From Euwallacea fornicatus (lineage: Eukaryota; Arthropoda; Insecta; Coleoptera; Curculionidae): 64,000 nucleotides of DNA. The notes below the pieces were generated by a model. The model saw nothing but the letters and a program-made list of their open reading frames with translations. It did no database searches and had not been told where the DNA came from. Where the stretch lies: the NCBI RefSeq assembly GCF_040115645.1, contig NC_089545.1, forward strand, positions 4,464,001 to 4,528,000, in the 5' to 3' direction. Both the position numbers and the translations under genes were made by a program. Shown here one piece after another: positions 1 through 11,900 of this stretch; the first letter of the stretch is position 1, and the number at the start of each line of letters is the position of its first letter.

Positions 1-210
1 AGATACAAAGTAAAACAATTTCGTCCTCTTATCAAATAGCGACATTGTTTAATGAGTTGAATACCTAAAATTATAGATGTCTGACCTTTTAATCTAGCCC
101 GATCCAATAAAGATTCAGTTGACCGCTGACACAAGAAACTACAGGGAGATTTCGTATATGAATTCCAAAAAAATTTCTTATTTGACGAACGGCAGTTAAC
201 TAAAGAACTA
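1..210. other. Left flank, no gene seen
   Basis: AT-rich DNA before the first transposon. No coding segment, splice-bounded exon or repeat was recognised. Confidence 0.5.
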
Positions 211-1550
211 TATTGCATGACATAGAAAAGAGAAACCCCCGCAAAAGTTGTTTTATTATAATAATTTGGGATATTCATATTCCTCACACTAAAACAAATA
301 CTTCATTAAAAAATTAAACAAATTTAATTAAATTAAAAACCAAAAAAAAATTAATAATTTCTCGGTCCTCCGTAATGTTGTATACATTTTTGCATACGTC
401 TAGGCATGGATCTAATGAAGTGATTGATCTCCTCTCGGGGGATCTCATTCTAGGCTAACTGGACGGCATGACATAGCACCACTAGGGTTTGTGGGGGATA
501 GGGTAAATTATGCAACCTTCTACCTACAATAATCCGTACATATTCATTCGGTGAGAGGTCTGGAGATCGAGGTGGACAAGGTAGCAAATGAATCGCATTT
601 TGTTGAAAGAAGTCTATAGTCACTCTAGCCACATGTGGTCGTTCATTGTCTTGCTGGAAAACTCGATTAACAGGAGTGTCCAGATAAGGCACGAGATATT
701 GGTCCAGGACTTGTTGGATATATCGTTGGGTTGTCATGCCTCTATATTGTAAACTGAGGATCTTGTCTTTCACCATGTCTTCTTCTTACTCTTGCCTGAC
801 CATTATACATACCCAAACAAAATCTGGATTAATCACTAAACACGATATTATCTCACTCCAAATTACAATATATCCGTTCTCTGCACCGCTGCAGTCGATA
901 TTGACGATGATTTAAGGTGAGGCGTAACACAAGATGAGGACAGTAGGAAATCAGTCCAAAACTTTTTATTCGGCGATAAATGGTTCGAACTCCAATGGGC
1001 CTTACGTACTCAGCAAATCACTGATTCATTAGCGTCCTCCACGAGGCGAACCTATCTTTTAGAGCCATAATTCGAAAGTGGCAATCTAGGCGTTCTATAG
1101 TTTTTCGGAATCGTCCAGTACCTCTGCTTCCACTTGTTTGCTCTTCTTAGAGCTATGTCTGACAACATCTGGGTACACTACAGTTCAATCTAGTGGCGAT
1201 TTCCCTGAATGACCGACCAGTCTCTCGTAGACCCATCATTCGACCTCTCTGAAACTCGTTCGGTTGATTAAAATTTCGCTGCATTCTACGCCTGGGCATA
1301 TTTGATAATCGAAATGTACTTTCTGAGCACACAATACACCAATAAATGATATTTTTCAGTTAGATTGTTGATGTTTTATTGAAATTTTTATAGTAAAAAA
1401 AAAATGCCTGATAACTCGTAAATGCATTGATAAATATGGCTGAAAATTTAATCGTTTTTTGTGTTCTCATATACAAACATGCATACCAAAAATTATTTAA
1501 ATAAAACCATTTTAACGCGGCGTTCTCTTTTCCATATCATGCAGAATATT
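211..1550 (-). mobile_element. Decayed Tc1-family DNA transposon, copy 1
   Basis: About 1340 bp bounded by inverted ends: TGCATGACATAGAAAAGAGA near 214 and, on the other strand, TGCATGATATGGAAAAGAGA near 1545. The same ends and the same transposase remnant recur at 17058-18932, so the boundaries rest on two copies. Subterminal sequence (an ATGCATGTTTGTAT-like stretch) is also shared. TA dinucleotides lie at both edges but the exact duplication is blurred. The transposase runs on the minus strand. Its right end touches the mariner at 1553. Confidence 0.85.
350..1300 (-). pseudogene. Tc1-type DD34E transposase, broken
   Basis: The open segment at 450-776 encodes the C-terminal catalytic part. 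An aspartate in FQQDNERPH is followed 34 residues later by the glutamate of SPDLSPNEYV, the DD34E spacing of Tc1 transposases. The C-terminal tail (RRMQKCIQHYGG) can be read down to about 355. Upstream, between about 800 and 1300, the DNA-binding part (FQRGRMMGLRETGRSF-like) and a shifted middle part can be followed only across stops and frame changes. The enzyme would cut and paste the element at TA sites. This copy cannot encode it. Confidence 0.85.
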
Positions 1551-1552
1551 TA

Positions 1553-2838
1553 CCAGGTATACCGGTATGAAGTGAGCGTCAGGATATAAATGTCTCGATA
1601 TAGGGCATTTGTTGTAAACAAACCATTTTTTTTTGTTTGCTTGGTTGGTATGCAAACTGACAAACACATTTAGTACAAATCAAGTCCTTGAACAAATAAC
1701 AATATATTATTTCATCGTGCCAAAAATGTCGAATTTTGTACCACAAAATGATGATTTGCGGAAAGCATTAATTTTTTGCTTTCATTTGAAGGAAAGTGCT
1801 GCAGAGTCGCATCGAATGCTTGTAGAGGCATGTGGTGATTATGCTTTATCAGAAGCAACATGCAAAAGATGGTTTCAATGATTGAGAAATAACAATTTTG
1901 ATGTGCAAAATGTAGAACGTGACAGACCACCAAAAAAGTTTGAAGACGCCGAACTGCAATCAATATTGGATGAAGATGACACTTTAAGTCAAAAGCAAAT
2001 GGCAGAAATGTTGAATGTTGCACAACGAACAATTTCTGATCGTTTAAAGGCTATGAGAAAGATCCAAAAGTGTGGAAAATGGGTGCCGCATGAATTGAAT
2101 GAAATACAGATGGAAAACCGAAAAAACACTTGTGAAATTTTGCTTCAAAGGCACGAAAGAAAATCAGTTTTGCATCGAATTGTTACTAGAGATGAAAAGT
2201 GGATTTATTTTCAAAATCCTAAACGGAAAAAATCATGGGTTGATTCGGGATAACCATCAACATCGACTGCAAAACCTGATTAATTCGGCAAGAAGGCAAT
2301 GCTATGTGTTTGGTGGGATCAGAAAGGCGTGGTGCACCACGAGCTTTTAAAACCTGGTGAAACCGTTAATGTTGTTCGCTACCGACTACAATTGATTAAT
2401 TTAAATAATGCATTAATCGAAAAAGGATCAGAATGGGGCAGAAGACACGGGAAGGTAATTTTGCTCCATGACAACGCACCTGCACACAAAACAACACCGG
2501 TTTAGGATACCATCTAAATGCTTGGCTGGGAGTTACTACCCCATCCGCCGTATTCATCAGACTTGACCCCTTCGGACTGCCATTTGTTTTCATCGATGGG
2601 ACACGCATTGGTTGAGCAGCATTTCGATTACTACAAAGAAGTAGAAAATTGGGTGTTTAATTGGTTTGATGCCAAAGAGGCGCATTTCTATTGGCGTGGT
2701 ATCCATAAATTGCCAGAAAGGCGGTCAAAATGTGTAGAAAGCAATGGTCAATATTTTGAATATATTTTTTTTCTTTCCTTGTTAAAATTGGTGTTTTATT
2801 TTCACAAAATAGCGCTCACTTCATACCGGTAGACCTGG
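1553..2838 (+). mobile_element. Full-length mariner element
   Basis: 1286 bp, the classical mariner length. Imperfect 28-bp terminal inverted repeats start CCAGGTATACCGGTATGAAG on the left and CCAGGTCTACCGGTATGAAG on the right (reverse strand). TA target duplications are at 1551-1552 and 2839-2840. The element lies only a few bases from the right end of the Tc1 copy. It carries one transposase frame with stop codons. The subfamily is not certain; the protein resembles the mauritiana-side mariners. Confidence 0.93.
1726..2760 (+). pseudogene. Mariner transposase with five in-frame stops
   Basis: A single frame of about 345 codons runs from ATG 1726 to the usual C-terminal QYFE at 2760, the normal length for mariner transposase. 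It is interrupted only by stop codons at 1879 (TGA), 2251 (TAA), 2281 (TAA), 2503 (TAG) and 2515 (TAA); I see no frameshift. The N-terminal helix-turn-helix includes TLSQKQMAEMLNVAQRTI and is followed by WVPHEL. The catalytic aspartates are in TRDEKW, LLHDNAPAH and YSSDLTPSDCHLF, the DD34D pattern of mariner. The usual stop after YFE appears lost, and the frame runs on to 2832. The copy is dead. Confidence 0.92.
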
Positions 2839-2840
2839 TA

Positions 2841-4238
2841 TGTTAGCAGACGAGCCAGATATTGAAATGCGTTAACATTTCAATTAAGTGGATAAGGATG
2901 CTATTTGAATTTGTTGGATAAAGGATTGTGGAAAATTATCCATACTAATGAATTTTACTCTCGAATGGGATAAAAAATGGACGGAACGAGACGCAGAGTC
3001 TGACAAACAAATTCACTCCTTTTCTGCCTTTTTTGTATTTTTAATATTGAGAGTGACATCATGATTTGTGTCGTCCATCGAAAACAAATGTCTCGCATAA
3101 TTTTACATACAGAGAGTCAAAATGACTCCGTAATGAGATCTCATCCTTTTCAAAAAGGTCCTTTTTACTTGATCCGACCGACCGTGGTAAATATATGCGT
3201 TTGTGTTCCCCATACGACGCAGGATTTACTAGAGTTTTAGCGCGTTTGTTTTATTCAGGATGGTCTATTTATATGTTAATATTTTTATTCGTATTCTATT
3301 GATTTTGTGCCCAAACAAAAGGAGGCAGCCTAGAGTTCCGCTTCCGCAACTTTTTTCTTCGAAGTCTCTGGAAACGAGTTTCAGACGTTCCCTTTTTGTA
3401 TGCTTTTCTATGTTATCCGATGTGAGCTAAATTAAGTTTTATCTTAAATAGCTCGATTTATTTATGGAAGGTCAGTTTTAGCCTAGAAACGTCGACGTAT
3501 GCACTAATTCCAAACAATTTTGTGCCGTAAATTTTGTTTTTTTTTTTTTTTATCCTAATGAATAAAACATATTTCTCTCGACGAAAGGTCTCATAGCCTA
3601 ATTAGAGAGCCGCTGCTTTCTTCTCATACACAAAGTGAGCCAATATTGAATTTATCTGTGGCAAAGAACAAATCTCCTTTAGTTTGATTTAGTAGTGTGG
3701 CATTAAAGTGACAGCGGGTTTGTGGTAAGCTCGCCACAGGCTATAATTTTCAGCCGAGCTGCACATAAAGGCCCAAGGTTTAAATCTGCTTTATTTAAGC
3801 TGTAAAAATCCATAATTTAATGAGGAAAATAACGCCCTTCGAGCCCCGCTTGTTTAGGAGGGTTATTTTGAATAAAATGGCTTTAGGTTTCTTTTTCTAC
3901 CCAATTAACTCTTGGACTTTAGTGTTTCGTCTTTAAATATTTACAATAGTGCCCGAAAGTTGTCCTTTTCGGGATATTTTCTTTGCGTTATAACCACCAT
4001 ATGAAGATTCTGCTATGTATTTTTAAGGACACTCAATTCTTCCAAAATCAATGAGAAACGCGGTGCTTTTATTTCAAAACTTCACGTCGTGAAGCTACAG
4101 GATTTCGCTTATTCTAAGCATGAGATTTTTTCATACAGAATACTTAAAAAGAATACGCTCGAGAATGAATACAAAAATTGCAATTAAGGTTCCATACACG
4201 AAAATAAGTATTACGTAAAAGCAATCCAATAACCTTAC
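2841..4238. other. Intergenic, no gene seen
   Basis: AT-rich non-coding DNA with poly-T runs (for example 3533-3552). No conserved protein, transposon end or RNA gene was recognised. Confidence 0.5.
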
Positions 4239-4335
4239 TGATTGGAATATTCCTATCTGGTTGTTGCACTGGGGTTTTCTCACAACACGCACTTTCGCAC
4301 GCTTTGAAATACCAATCTCCTGTAGTCGTAGTAAC
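4239..4335 (-). other. Candidate internal exon, unknown gene
   Basis: On the minus strand a pyrimidine-rich TTTTTTTCATTTCAG acceptor precedes position 4335 and a good donor GTAAGG follows 4239, giving a 97-bp exon. One frame reads VTTTTGDWYFKACESACC followed by a Gln/Pro-rich stretch. This looks protein-like and cysteine-rich, as in small secreted or Ly6-like proteins. However, the phase compatible with the next upstream candidate exon (4612-4670) reads a different sequence. The product, or whether this is a non-coding transcript, cannot be decided. Confidence 0.3.
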
Positions 4336-4611
4336 CTGAAATGAAAAAAAAAAAAAATTCATGCAGCGTAATCAGAAAAGGCACCTCAATCGAATAATTT
4401 ATCAGCATGAAATGAAGTCAGCAGGCAGATAACATTTAAATTTTTTAATTTTTAAATTGACATTTCCAAGTCAAAATATTCAGAAATAGGCCCGTCACTC
4501 GATGAATTTATAATCTGGACGAAAGTAATTCAATTTAAACGAAATATTATAAAACAAAGTCCTCAAGAAATTTTTGTCCGCGATGTTAATCCGGGACACG
4601 AATGTACTTAC

Positions 4612-4670
4612 CATATTTTGAAGATTTTCGTATATCCTGACCGTTTAGGCACTCCTGGGTATGCTTTCAT
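4612..4670 (-). other. Candidate 59-bp internal exon
   Basis: Bounded on the minus strand by CTATTTTTAG and a consensus GTAAGT donor. Only one frame is open (MKAYPGVPKRSGYTKIFK), entering in phase 0 and leaving in phase 2. A further possible upstream exon ends at 5650 with donor GTAAGG and leaves in phase 0 after MYSFGDLIEYE, with a TTTATAAAG box at about 5697-5705. The three pieces could form one transcript of unknown product, or an lncRNA. Confidence 0.25.
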
Positions 4671-5898
4671 CTAAAAATAGGTTTTAGTGATAACTTTTTT
4701 TTTTGTTTTTTGTTCAATTTAGTGACAAATAAACGAAAATTTCTGTGCTCACAAACATATGAGTAATGTAAAGAGTGTTCAAATTTCTTCGATAACTAAG
4801 GTTACCTCAATTATTAATACAAAGGTTGTAATTAAATACGAAATTTAATTATAATTTGAATAAGTGCAAAATTTGCAAGCAAACAATGATTATAACTAAA
4901 CTAGCAACCATCAAATCGGGTCAGTGTTCATCATCAAAAATCATAAAAAAAAGCTCCCAAAGAGGTCTTTTTCATTCGTGAAAATGCAGTGGAGAGTGGC
5001 GTTTTGAAAGTGAAAACTAAATTTTAATTTAAAGCGACCACAGAAAAGGGCGCACAGGTCAAATGTTAGAGCTGTATGAAAAAAGACAAATACGACAAAT
5101 GACAAAGAGGGTTTACACGTAATTACACAAACGATTAAAGGATGTACCCCTGTTTCATATGTGAATAAGTTCAATAGTGTTGGACCTAACGAAATTTGCA
5201 TACGAGACCACAACAAAAGTGATAATGTTCTTCCACTACTAGTTTAAAAACACCCATTACTAATGGCTGTGCATTATGTACGTTTTATAGCCTTTATTCA
5301 AAAACACTTGAATAACAGGTTAACAAATGATACATAATGAAGGCGGCCACAGGTTTGTCATCATGCCTTTTGCTGTTTTGTTTATTGCTATCATGAAAAT
5401 GAACGTCACCATGGATGTTTTTAATTTATGTTTAGTTCAAGTAAGTTTATTGAAGTCTTATTCAATCTACTAGTAAACAAATTTTATATACACCGCCGTT
5501 GTGAAATATGTATTAATGACCCTCACATAAAGGATTTCTTGAAAAATCATCCTAATAAAATAACTAAGATCCCGAATTAAAAAAAATGAAATTATACAAA
5601 ATCTATTAAGTTTTGGAATATGCATATATGCGTTCAATTTACTCCTTACCTCATACTCTATCAAATCCCCAAAGGAATACATCGTATGACCAGTAACCCT
5701 TTATAAATATGTGCTCGCCAGTTCTGAACACTATGTGGATATAATTTGCCGTTTTAGTGATGTTCATGTAGAGCAAACTAAATTCTAAAGTATATTATTG
5801 CATACTTTATCATATCCTGGCAATTTTCTACAGTTGTACAATAAAATATACGAAACGTTCTCGAAATATTGGGTATTATGAAAAGCCAGGAGCAAGTT

Positions 5899-7357
5899 TT
5901 GAAATAACCCTATAAAAGCAATAAACACGATTATGTGACAACGTACTAAATTAATCAATCGATCTTAATGGTCAAATGCCTGAAAAATATAACAAAACAT
6001 ACATTTTACAGACAAAAAAGTATACATACTATCTTCACAGAAAGGGTCTTCACCCGTTTTTGCTCTTACATTCTGCTTAGAACGTGTTACCTTACGATTA
6101 ATGGAGAAGGTGAAGAATTTGACTTATTTAGTTAACCGATTGTTACTAAATTAATACAGTGCAAATGTAAAAACGGGCAATAAAACCAAAAAAATCCACA
6201 TAAACTGCGTGATATAATTGTCAAATCAAAACGAGAAAGAAAATCACTGTAGGAAATTAGTAAAATCGTGTCAAAACCAAACTCTAATGCGCAAATAATA
6301 ATAAGATAGTATCTTAAAAATAATTCTCTAGAAAATAAACTCCGAAGTGAGCGGTCTCCTAAGTTTAGGGCTAAGACAATGCGCGAAATTGTTAAAAATC
6401 TTCGAAAAAAATCTAATACAGCAATTGTTATCGCCCAAAATATTGCAAATATCACGGGAATAAATGTTCATCCTGAAACATTAAAAGTTATTTAACTAAA
6501 TAATAAGTACAACAGCAAAGTTCGATGAAACAAACCACTAATTAGTTATATTAACAGAAAGAAAAGGATTTAGTTTGCAGAAGATTAATTAAAAAGAAAT
6601 TAGTTGTTTTATGACACTGTGCTTTTCAGTGACGAGAGAAAATTAAATTTATTTGGGTACGATGACAAACAAAAAGTCTGGAGAATAAAAAAGTACGAAT
6701 TAAAACTAGAAAATATTATTCCAATAGTAAAGCACGAGAGCGGTTCAGCGATGGTAGGGGGTTGTATGTCCGGATTTAGAATAAGGAATTCGGTCTTTAT
6801 TGAAAACTCCATGGAGCGTTTTGGTTATCTAAATATATTGAAAGACAATTCAATCCTTTCAGTTCGCAAATTGCATTTAAAATGACAATGAATTTTTCAG
6901 CAAGATCGTGAACTAAACATACCAGTGGAATTGTTAGAGAATGACTATTGTATCATATTCGTTGCCAACTTAATTCCCCGCCCGAATCATCTGACACAGA
7001 CCCCATTGAGAATTTATGGGATTATTTAGATCGCCGAGTCGTAAAACACAAAATTTTAAATAAGAACGACCTGAAAAGCATTCTGCTGGAAGAGTGGAAT
7101 AAAATATTAACAGAATTTAAAAAAAAGTTAGTAAGTTCGATGCCCAATGGGCTAAAGGCCATGGTAGAAAACAAAGGCGGACCAACAAAGACTTAGTTTT
7201 CTTTTTACTTTCCAAAAATTTAATTTACGTACATGTATGTGTAGTTTTTAATTCGTATAATGCACGTTTTGCTATATTTTTTAGAGATTTAACTATTAAG
7301 ATCAATAGATTAATATAGTTCGTTGTTATACTATTGTATCTATTGGGTTATTTTGAA
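5899..7357 (+). mobile_element. Second Tc1-like transposon, different family
   Basis: About 1460 bp flanked by decayed inverted repeats of roughly 90 bp. The left arm (from GAAATAACCC at 5901) matches the reverse of the right arm (GGGTTATTTT at 7345-7354). Both arms share an inner block reading AATCNATNGATCTTAAT. A transposase remnant lies between them on the plus strand. Ends and protein differ from the 211-1550 family. The outermost bases and the TA duplication are uncertain. Confidence 0.8.
6165..7195 (+). pseudogene. Tc1-like transposase, broken
   Basis: The N-terminal helix-turn-helix is readable at about 6208-6490, with a core of RDIIVKSNRERKSL, a stop, then EISKIVSKPNSNAQIII. The first catalytic block is VLFSDERKLNLFG near 6620. 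The second aspartate follows in FQQD near 6894, right before a frame break. The C-terminal block has SPPESSDTDPIENLWDYL (glutamate kept) and ends GGPTKT at 7193. There are several stops and at least one frameshift, so no functional enzyme. It is a typical Tc1 layout, and clearly a different lineage from copies 1 and 2. Confidence 0.88.
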
Positions 7358-7644
7358 TATCGGTCCTACTTTTTCGAATTATCCCATATTTCGGGAGGGG
7401 TATGTCTAATTTATTGTACTATTTTATATTAAAAGATCTCACAGAGACATTCAGTAAAATTATTTTAATGGTAGAGATGTTGTAAATCCAGAACCATAAA
7501 AAACCTCACCAGTAGACTCGAAACCAAACTCGGAACGTGTACGGTTTTCAAATGGATAAAAGGTAATTTAGCTACTGTGCTGCGAAACTAGATTAATTTA
7601 TTCAGTTCTCTAGTTTCCAGCGGTTATCTTTCGGCATACTATCA

Positions 7645-7800
7645 CAAGAAGCGGGCACCCCTCTGGACACCGAGCGGACATGCCCGGTCTGCACTCCGCC
7701 ACAAAATATAAAGTCGCCGCCACGGGGCCGCATCACGGCAGTTTCGGCAAACCGAGTTCTAATCGCACGTGGTTCGGGCGAAATGTGTTCTGAGATTGTA
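7645..7800 (+). promoter_or_regulatory. GC-rich promoter-like patch
   Basis: About 150 bp that is clearly GC-richer than all surrounding DNA. It holds TATAAA at 7707-7712, then, about 30 bp downstream, CACGGCAGTTTCGG (initiator-like), then CACGTGGTTCGGGCG. This is the arrangement of an arthropod core promoter reading rightwards. What it would transcribe is cut off by the foldback element at 7826. It could instead be an old LTR or another element's promoter. Confidence 0.3.
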
Positions 7801-7825
7801 TACTTGTCCTCACTTTCAAATGTAC

Positions 7826-8772
7826 AGGGTGTCCCATATTCGACTCAGAACATGGGAATCTCGGAAATCGTAGGAGATAGCGATTTGGTTAAATAGAGGC
7901 AAAGTTGTAGCTTTATTAATGGAATACTTTGCCATTTTAATTTTTAAAAAATCGATTATTTCCATAGATAGCCGGAAAAAACCGATAATTGTTTTTTTTC
8001 TGCCATGAATTACACAGAAACGTGAAAATGCCGAATGCTGTCTTAAGGCACTTTTTCCGCGCTACAGCATGAAATTTATTTTTCTGACATACTACATTTT
8101 GGGTTTTCAATATCATTATCAACTTTTTTTTTTTTAATAGGGACCTGATCATTTTCTTTCGATGTTGCTGATTATTGATAATTGAAAAATAGCCATGTTT
8201 CATACTTTCCGACTAGCAACGTCTAGGCTAAAAATATAATTTTATTTATTTTCATTATTTGTTCGTGTCAATTTTAGAAATTAAAAAAGGTTTTTTCTTG
8301 AAAATTATGCCATCAGTTCTTTTAGTATTTAAGCCTTTATAAAATGAACTGGAAAATATTCTTCGAATGCATAAACAATAACAATATTTAAGATATATTT
8401 TCAAAATCTTGGCAATCAATATTTTTAATCTAGACATCGCAAATCGGCAAGTGTGACAGCATTGTTGTCAATTATCAACAACTAGGCCAATTTGCAAAAA
8501 ACAACCCTTTTGAAAAAAAGTTGATGATGCTATTGAAAATCCGAAACGTCGTATCTCCGAGAAACTATTTTCATGTTTTTATATAATTTAAAGTAGAAAA
8601 GAAACAGCAATTATCGGTTTTTCCCGGATATCTCTGCAAGTAATCGGAATTAAAAAAAAAATTAAAACATAGTATTCCTCTCATAAAGACACAAATTTTC
8701 TTCCGTTTAACTGACTCTGTATCTCCTACAGTTTCCGAAATCCCATGTTGAGGGTCGAATATGGGACACCCA
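7826..8772. mobile_element. Foldback element, 947 bp
   Basis: Two inverted arms of about 200 bp. The left begins GGGTGTCCCATATTCGACTC near 7827. The right, read on the other strand, begins GGGTGTCCCATATTCGACCC. Matching continues inward to the shared block CCGATAATTG. GTAC at 7822-7825 and 8773-8776 is a probable 4-bp target duplication. There is no transposase, so the element is non-autonomous. It lies between the promoter-like patch and the 3' end of the IR gene. Confidence 0.85.
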
Positions 8773-8901
8773 GTACAGAATGTCTCAAATTGGTTTTTTC
8801 TATAGGCTAACTCCATTGCTAGTTCCGATGAAAAACACGAACGACCTTACTTCGATCCTTTCGAAAAAATTATAGTCGCACATTCAGATTTATTATCCAA
8901 G

Positions 8902-11900
8902 TTAAAATGACGCAATAAAAAATATTTTCAACAAAGTACGAACTTTAAAAAAATTAATGCACAACTGGTGCAGTTGCATTAATGGTATCGTATGTCTGTG
9001 TAAATTCATTGTAACACCATTTGGCGCCCTGAACGATATGCCAAAACATATTTCTGCTTTTTTTAAATTTTGGTTTGAAAGTATATTTTTCCTAGTTAAT
9101 TGGTAATAGTTTTCCCACTCACGTAAGCGTACAAAGCACGAGCGTGTGAACATGATCTGTTGTTGTTCAGAACTTACGATATGCCATTTTCAGGTTATGT
9201 CTGCGACTACATATACTATAGGTGGTTCCCCGGTAGACGGTCGTAGGAATAAATCTTTCTACCTTATTTTTACTTACGTTCATGTATCCCGAAATTTCCT
9301 GCAAAGCGCATACATCATAATTCGTAAAGTTTTTCAAAAAATACTTGTAGGAGATCACAACGGGAGCGAAAAAGGCAAAATCTCCTTCCTGCACTCTCTC
9401 TAACCCATGATGAGCTTCCATATAACTATCACTGCCAATTTTCTTTATGTAAAACGTACGCAATATCCCACTTTTCGGAGACTGCAAACAATACCCGCTA
9501 AAATAAATCTCACTCTATTATATTATCTCTCAACCTCAAAATAATGCTTTATATAAGACTTATTCAGCCCTCCCACTTCGTATCTACTTTCTAAAAGGGC
9601 ATTCAAAGTATTTATGTTTGCAGTCGACCTGAGAAGCACTAAAATTCCTGCCGAATATGCCACGTATATAAACATAAAAAGCAGGAAAAGTAGCAATACT
9701 GTTAATCTTCCAGCGAATCTTAGGGGCTCTATAAGGGTTCCTGGAAAATTTGAATATTTTATGACATTTTTCCAAGTAAATTGGCAACTGAAACTTGTAT
9801 CCTGTTAAAGCAGTAATAACTTTGAAAGTGTTTCTGGAAGCCTATTTTCTGCTGTAACGGATATTGAGCCTCTAACGATGGTCTAACTATCTGCTTGAAA
9901 CACCTATAAGGCAAGATTATTTTCCCTATTGTGGCTCTACGTACCTTGTTGACAAAGTGCTTCGAAACACAATAGGATCGTATCGCTTACTGTTATTCTC
10001 CGAACTGATCCTCTTGTTATATTTTCCTGAAAGTTAAAGATAAGTAAAGTAAAAAGAGTATCCAATTGAACTATAATTTAGAGAAATGGTATGAGTAAAT
10101 ATTTTCTTTAACACCATCATTATGGTTTGATGTGAAAAAAGAAACCTTTAGTTCCTCTTCTTCTTCTTCTCTAGCTTCCAATTGCAATACCAAATAAATT
10201 GTTAAAAAAAACAACAAAGTCATTATTCCCGTGACGATCCATACGGACTGCGAGAGAGTTAACATATATATGTCCCTAACGTAGCTCAACGAAGATCTCT
10301 TAAGAAAGAATTTCACACTCCACAAATCGATGGGAGATAGAGGCTGCATCAGGTTTAGACGGTATGGGGTTAGATACAAGGCGCCTAACATTTTTAAACA
10401 AGTGAGATAAACATTTGATAATAATCTTTCCTCTTACATCCTATATCTATCTTTTCACTGACTAAATCTCCGATCAAGCCGTCCATAATTATCTTTCCAG
10501 TCGATTTGTTGATTGGTTCATAACCATGATAATCGTACACCGTGAGCTGCATTGTAGCGTTTAAGCTTTGCAACAGGTTGAAGAGAATGGGCATATCTTG
10601 TTTAAAAAATGAATCGGGGGTTTCCCTAAAAAAAATTTACGATTTAATATTACATAGTTACCATTCCTTATACTCACGGTATATCGTCATAATCCGAGAT
10701 GCTTATGTTTTTATCATACATAAGCACAGTACCAATTCTTATGGGATACTTTCTAAAATTCCTTCTACGAGCAACAGCTAAATCTCCATCTGGATGAGAT
10801 ATTCTAATCCCAGAACCGTATTTCCAAAAACCGTAGGTCTCTATGACTAAACTTATATAATGCATTCGACGAATCATACTAAAATCCGTTTTAAGCAATA
10901 CCCAAATCTCCATCGATCCTAATTTTGTACATGTACTGCAGATTTATGGTTCCAGCTTCTTTTACGCCAATCAGAACTTTGCTCATGGGCAAAACATTCA
11001 TTTTTTCCAAAACATTGATGTAGGAAGCATAATCAGCAATGTCAATAAAAAATAAGTAACTTTTAGAATCCGAGAATAAATCCTTTTTTTTTATCTGTAA
11101 ATATCAATTATGTATTCATGTTGCTGTACTTTGAATTACAAATTGTGGTCCTATTGGACACTCAAGTTATCGATGAAATATTTTGCATGTTCCTTTGTGG
11201 ATAATCTATTGTATTAGGTTGAAATGGCTGACACAGTCTAAACTAATTTAGTGAGCTAAATTGGCTATGTAGATTTACCTTATTGAAAAATTCAGTTATA
11301 TTACAATCTATTCCATCAGCAATAATCCACAATCTATTAATTGGATTCATACATTCGAACGTGGGCTTAATGAAAAACGGTACTTTCATGGAAAAATTTT
11401 CATCGTATTTAACAATATTTTTGACGAATTGGAACTTTTTCACTATAACAAAAAAAAATTGTTTTTAAAAAGTAAAAAAGTATAATTTCTAAATGAAAAC
11501 AGTGAAATAAAATAGTTTAGTAAATAGACGAAAAAGGAATGTACATTATTTTTTGAAATGCAGACGTGGAATTTTAATTTCCAGGCAAATTCTAATTCCA
11601 ATGCAGCAACGTATGATTCTTATTAGTTTTTCGACGTTTCGAGCTGAAAAATCTATCTTGAGTGTTTTGTTCTAACAAAAGTTCCTAAATACTGAACTGT
11701 CATTTTCGTCTGGTACTTCTATGTATACTTTTCATCATCCACATACAGTAAAAAATAACTCTTGCTGACAAACTATGCTTCCAAAATGAGTATAAGGTTT
11801 GTAAATATTTACACATTTTAGTAATTTATTATTGTAACATACACCACCGTAACAAAAAATGCAAACATTCCAATATACATGCTGTTTTAAATGGTCTAAA

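Noticed and set aside
10156..10175. CTT-type microsatellite
   Set aside because: It is the coding stretch for the Glu run after M1 in exon 5 of the IR75-like gene, not a separate repeat.
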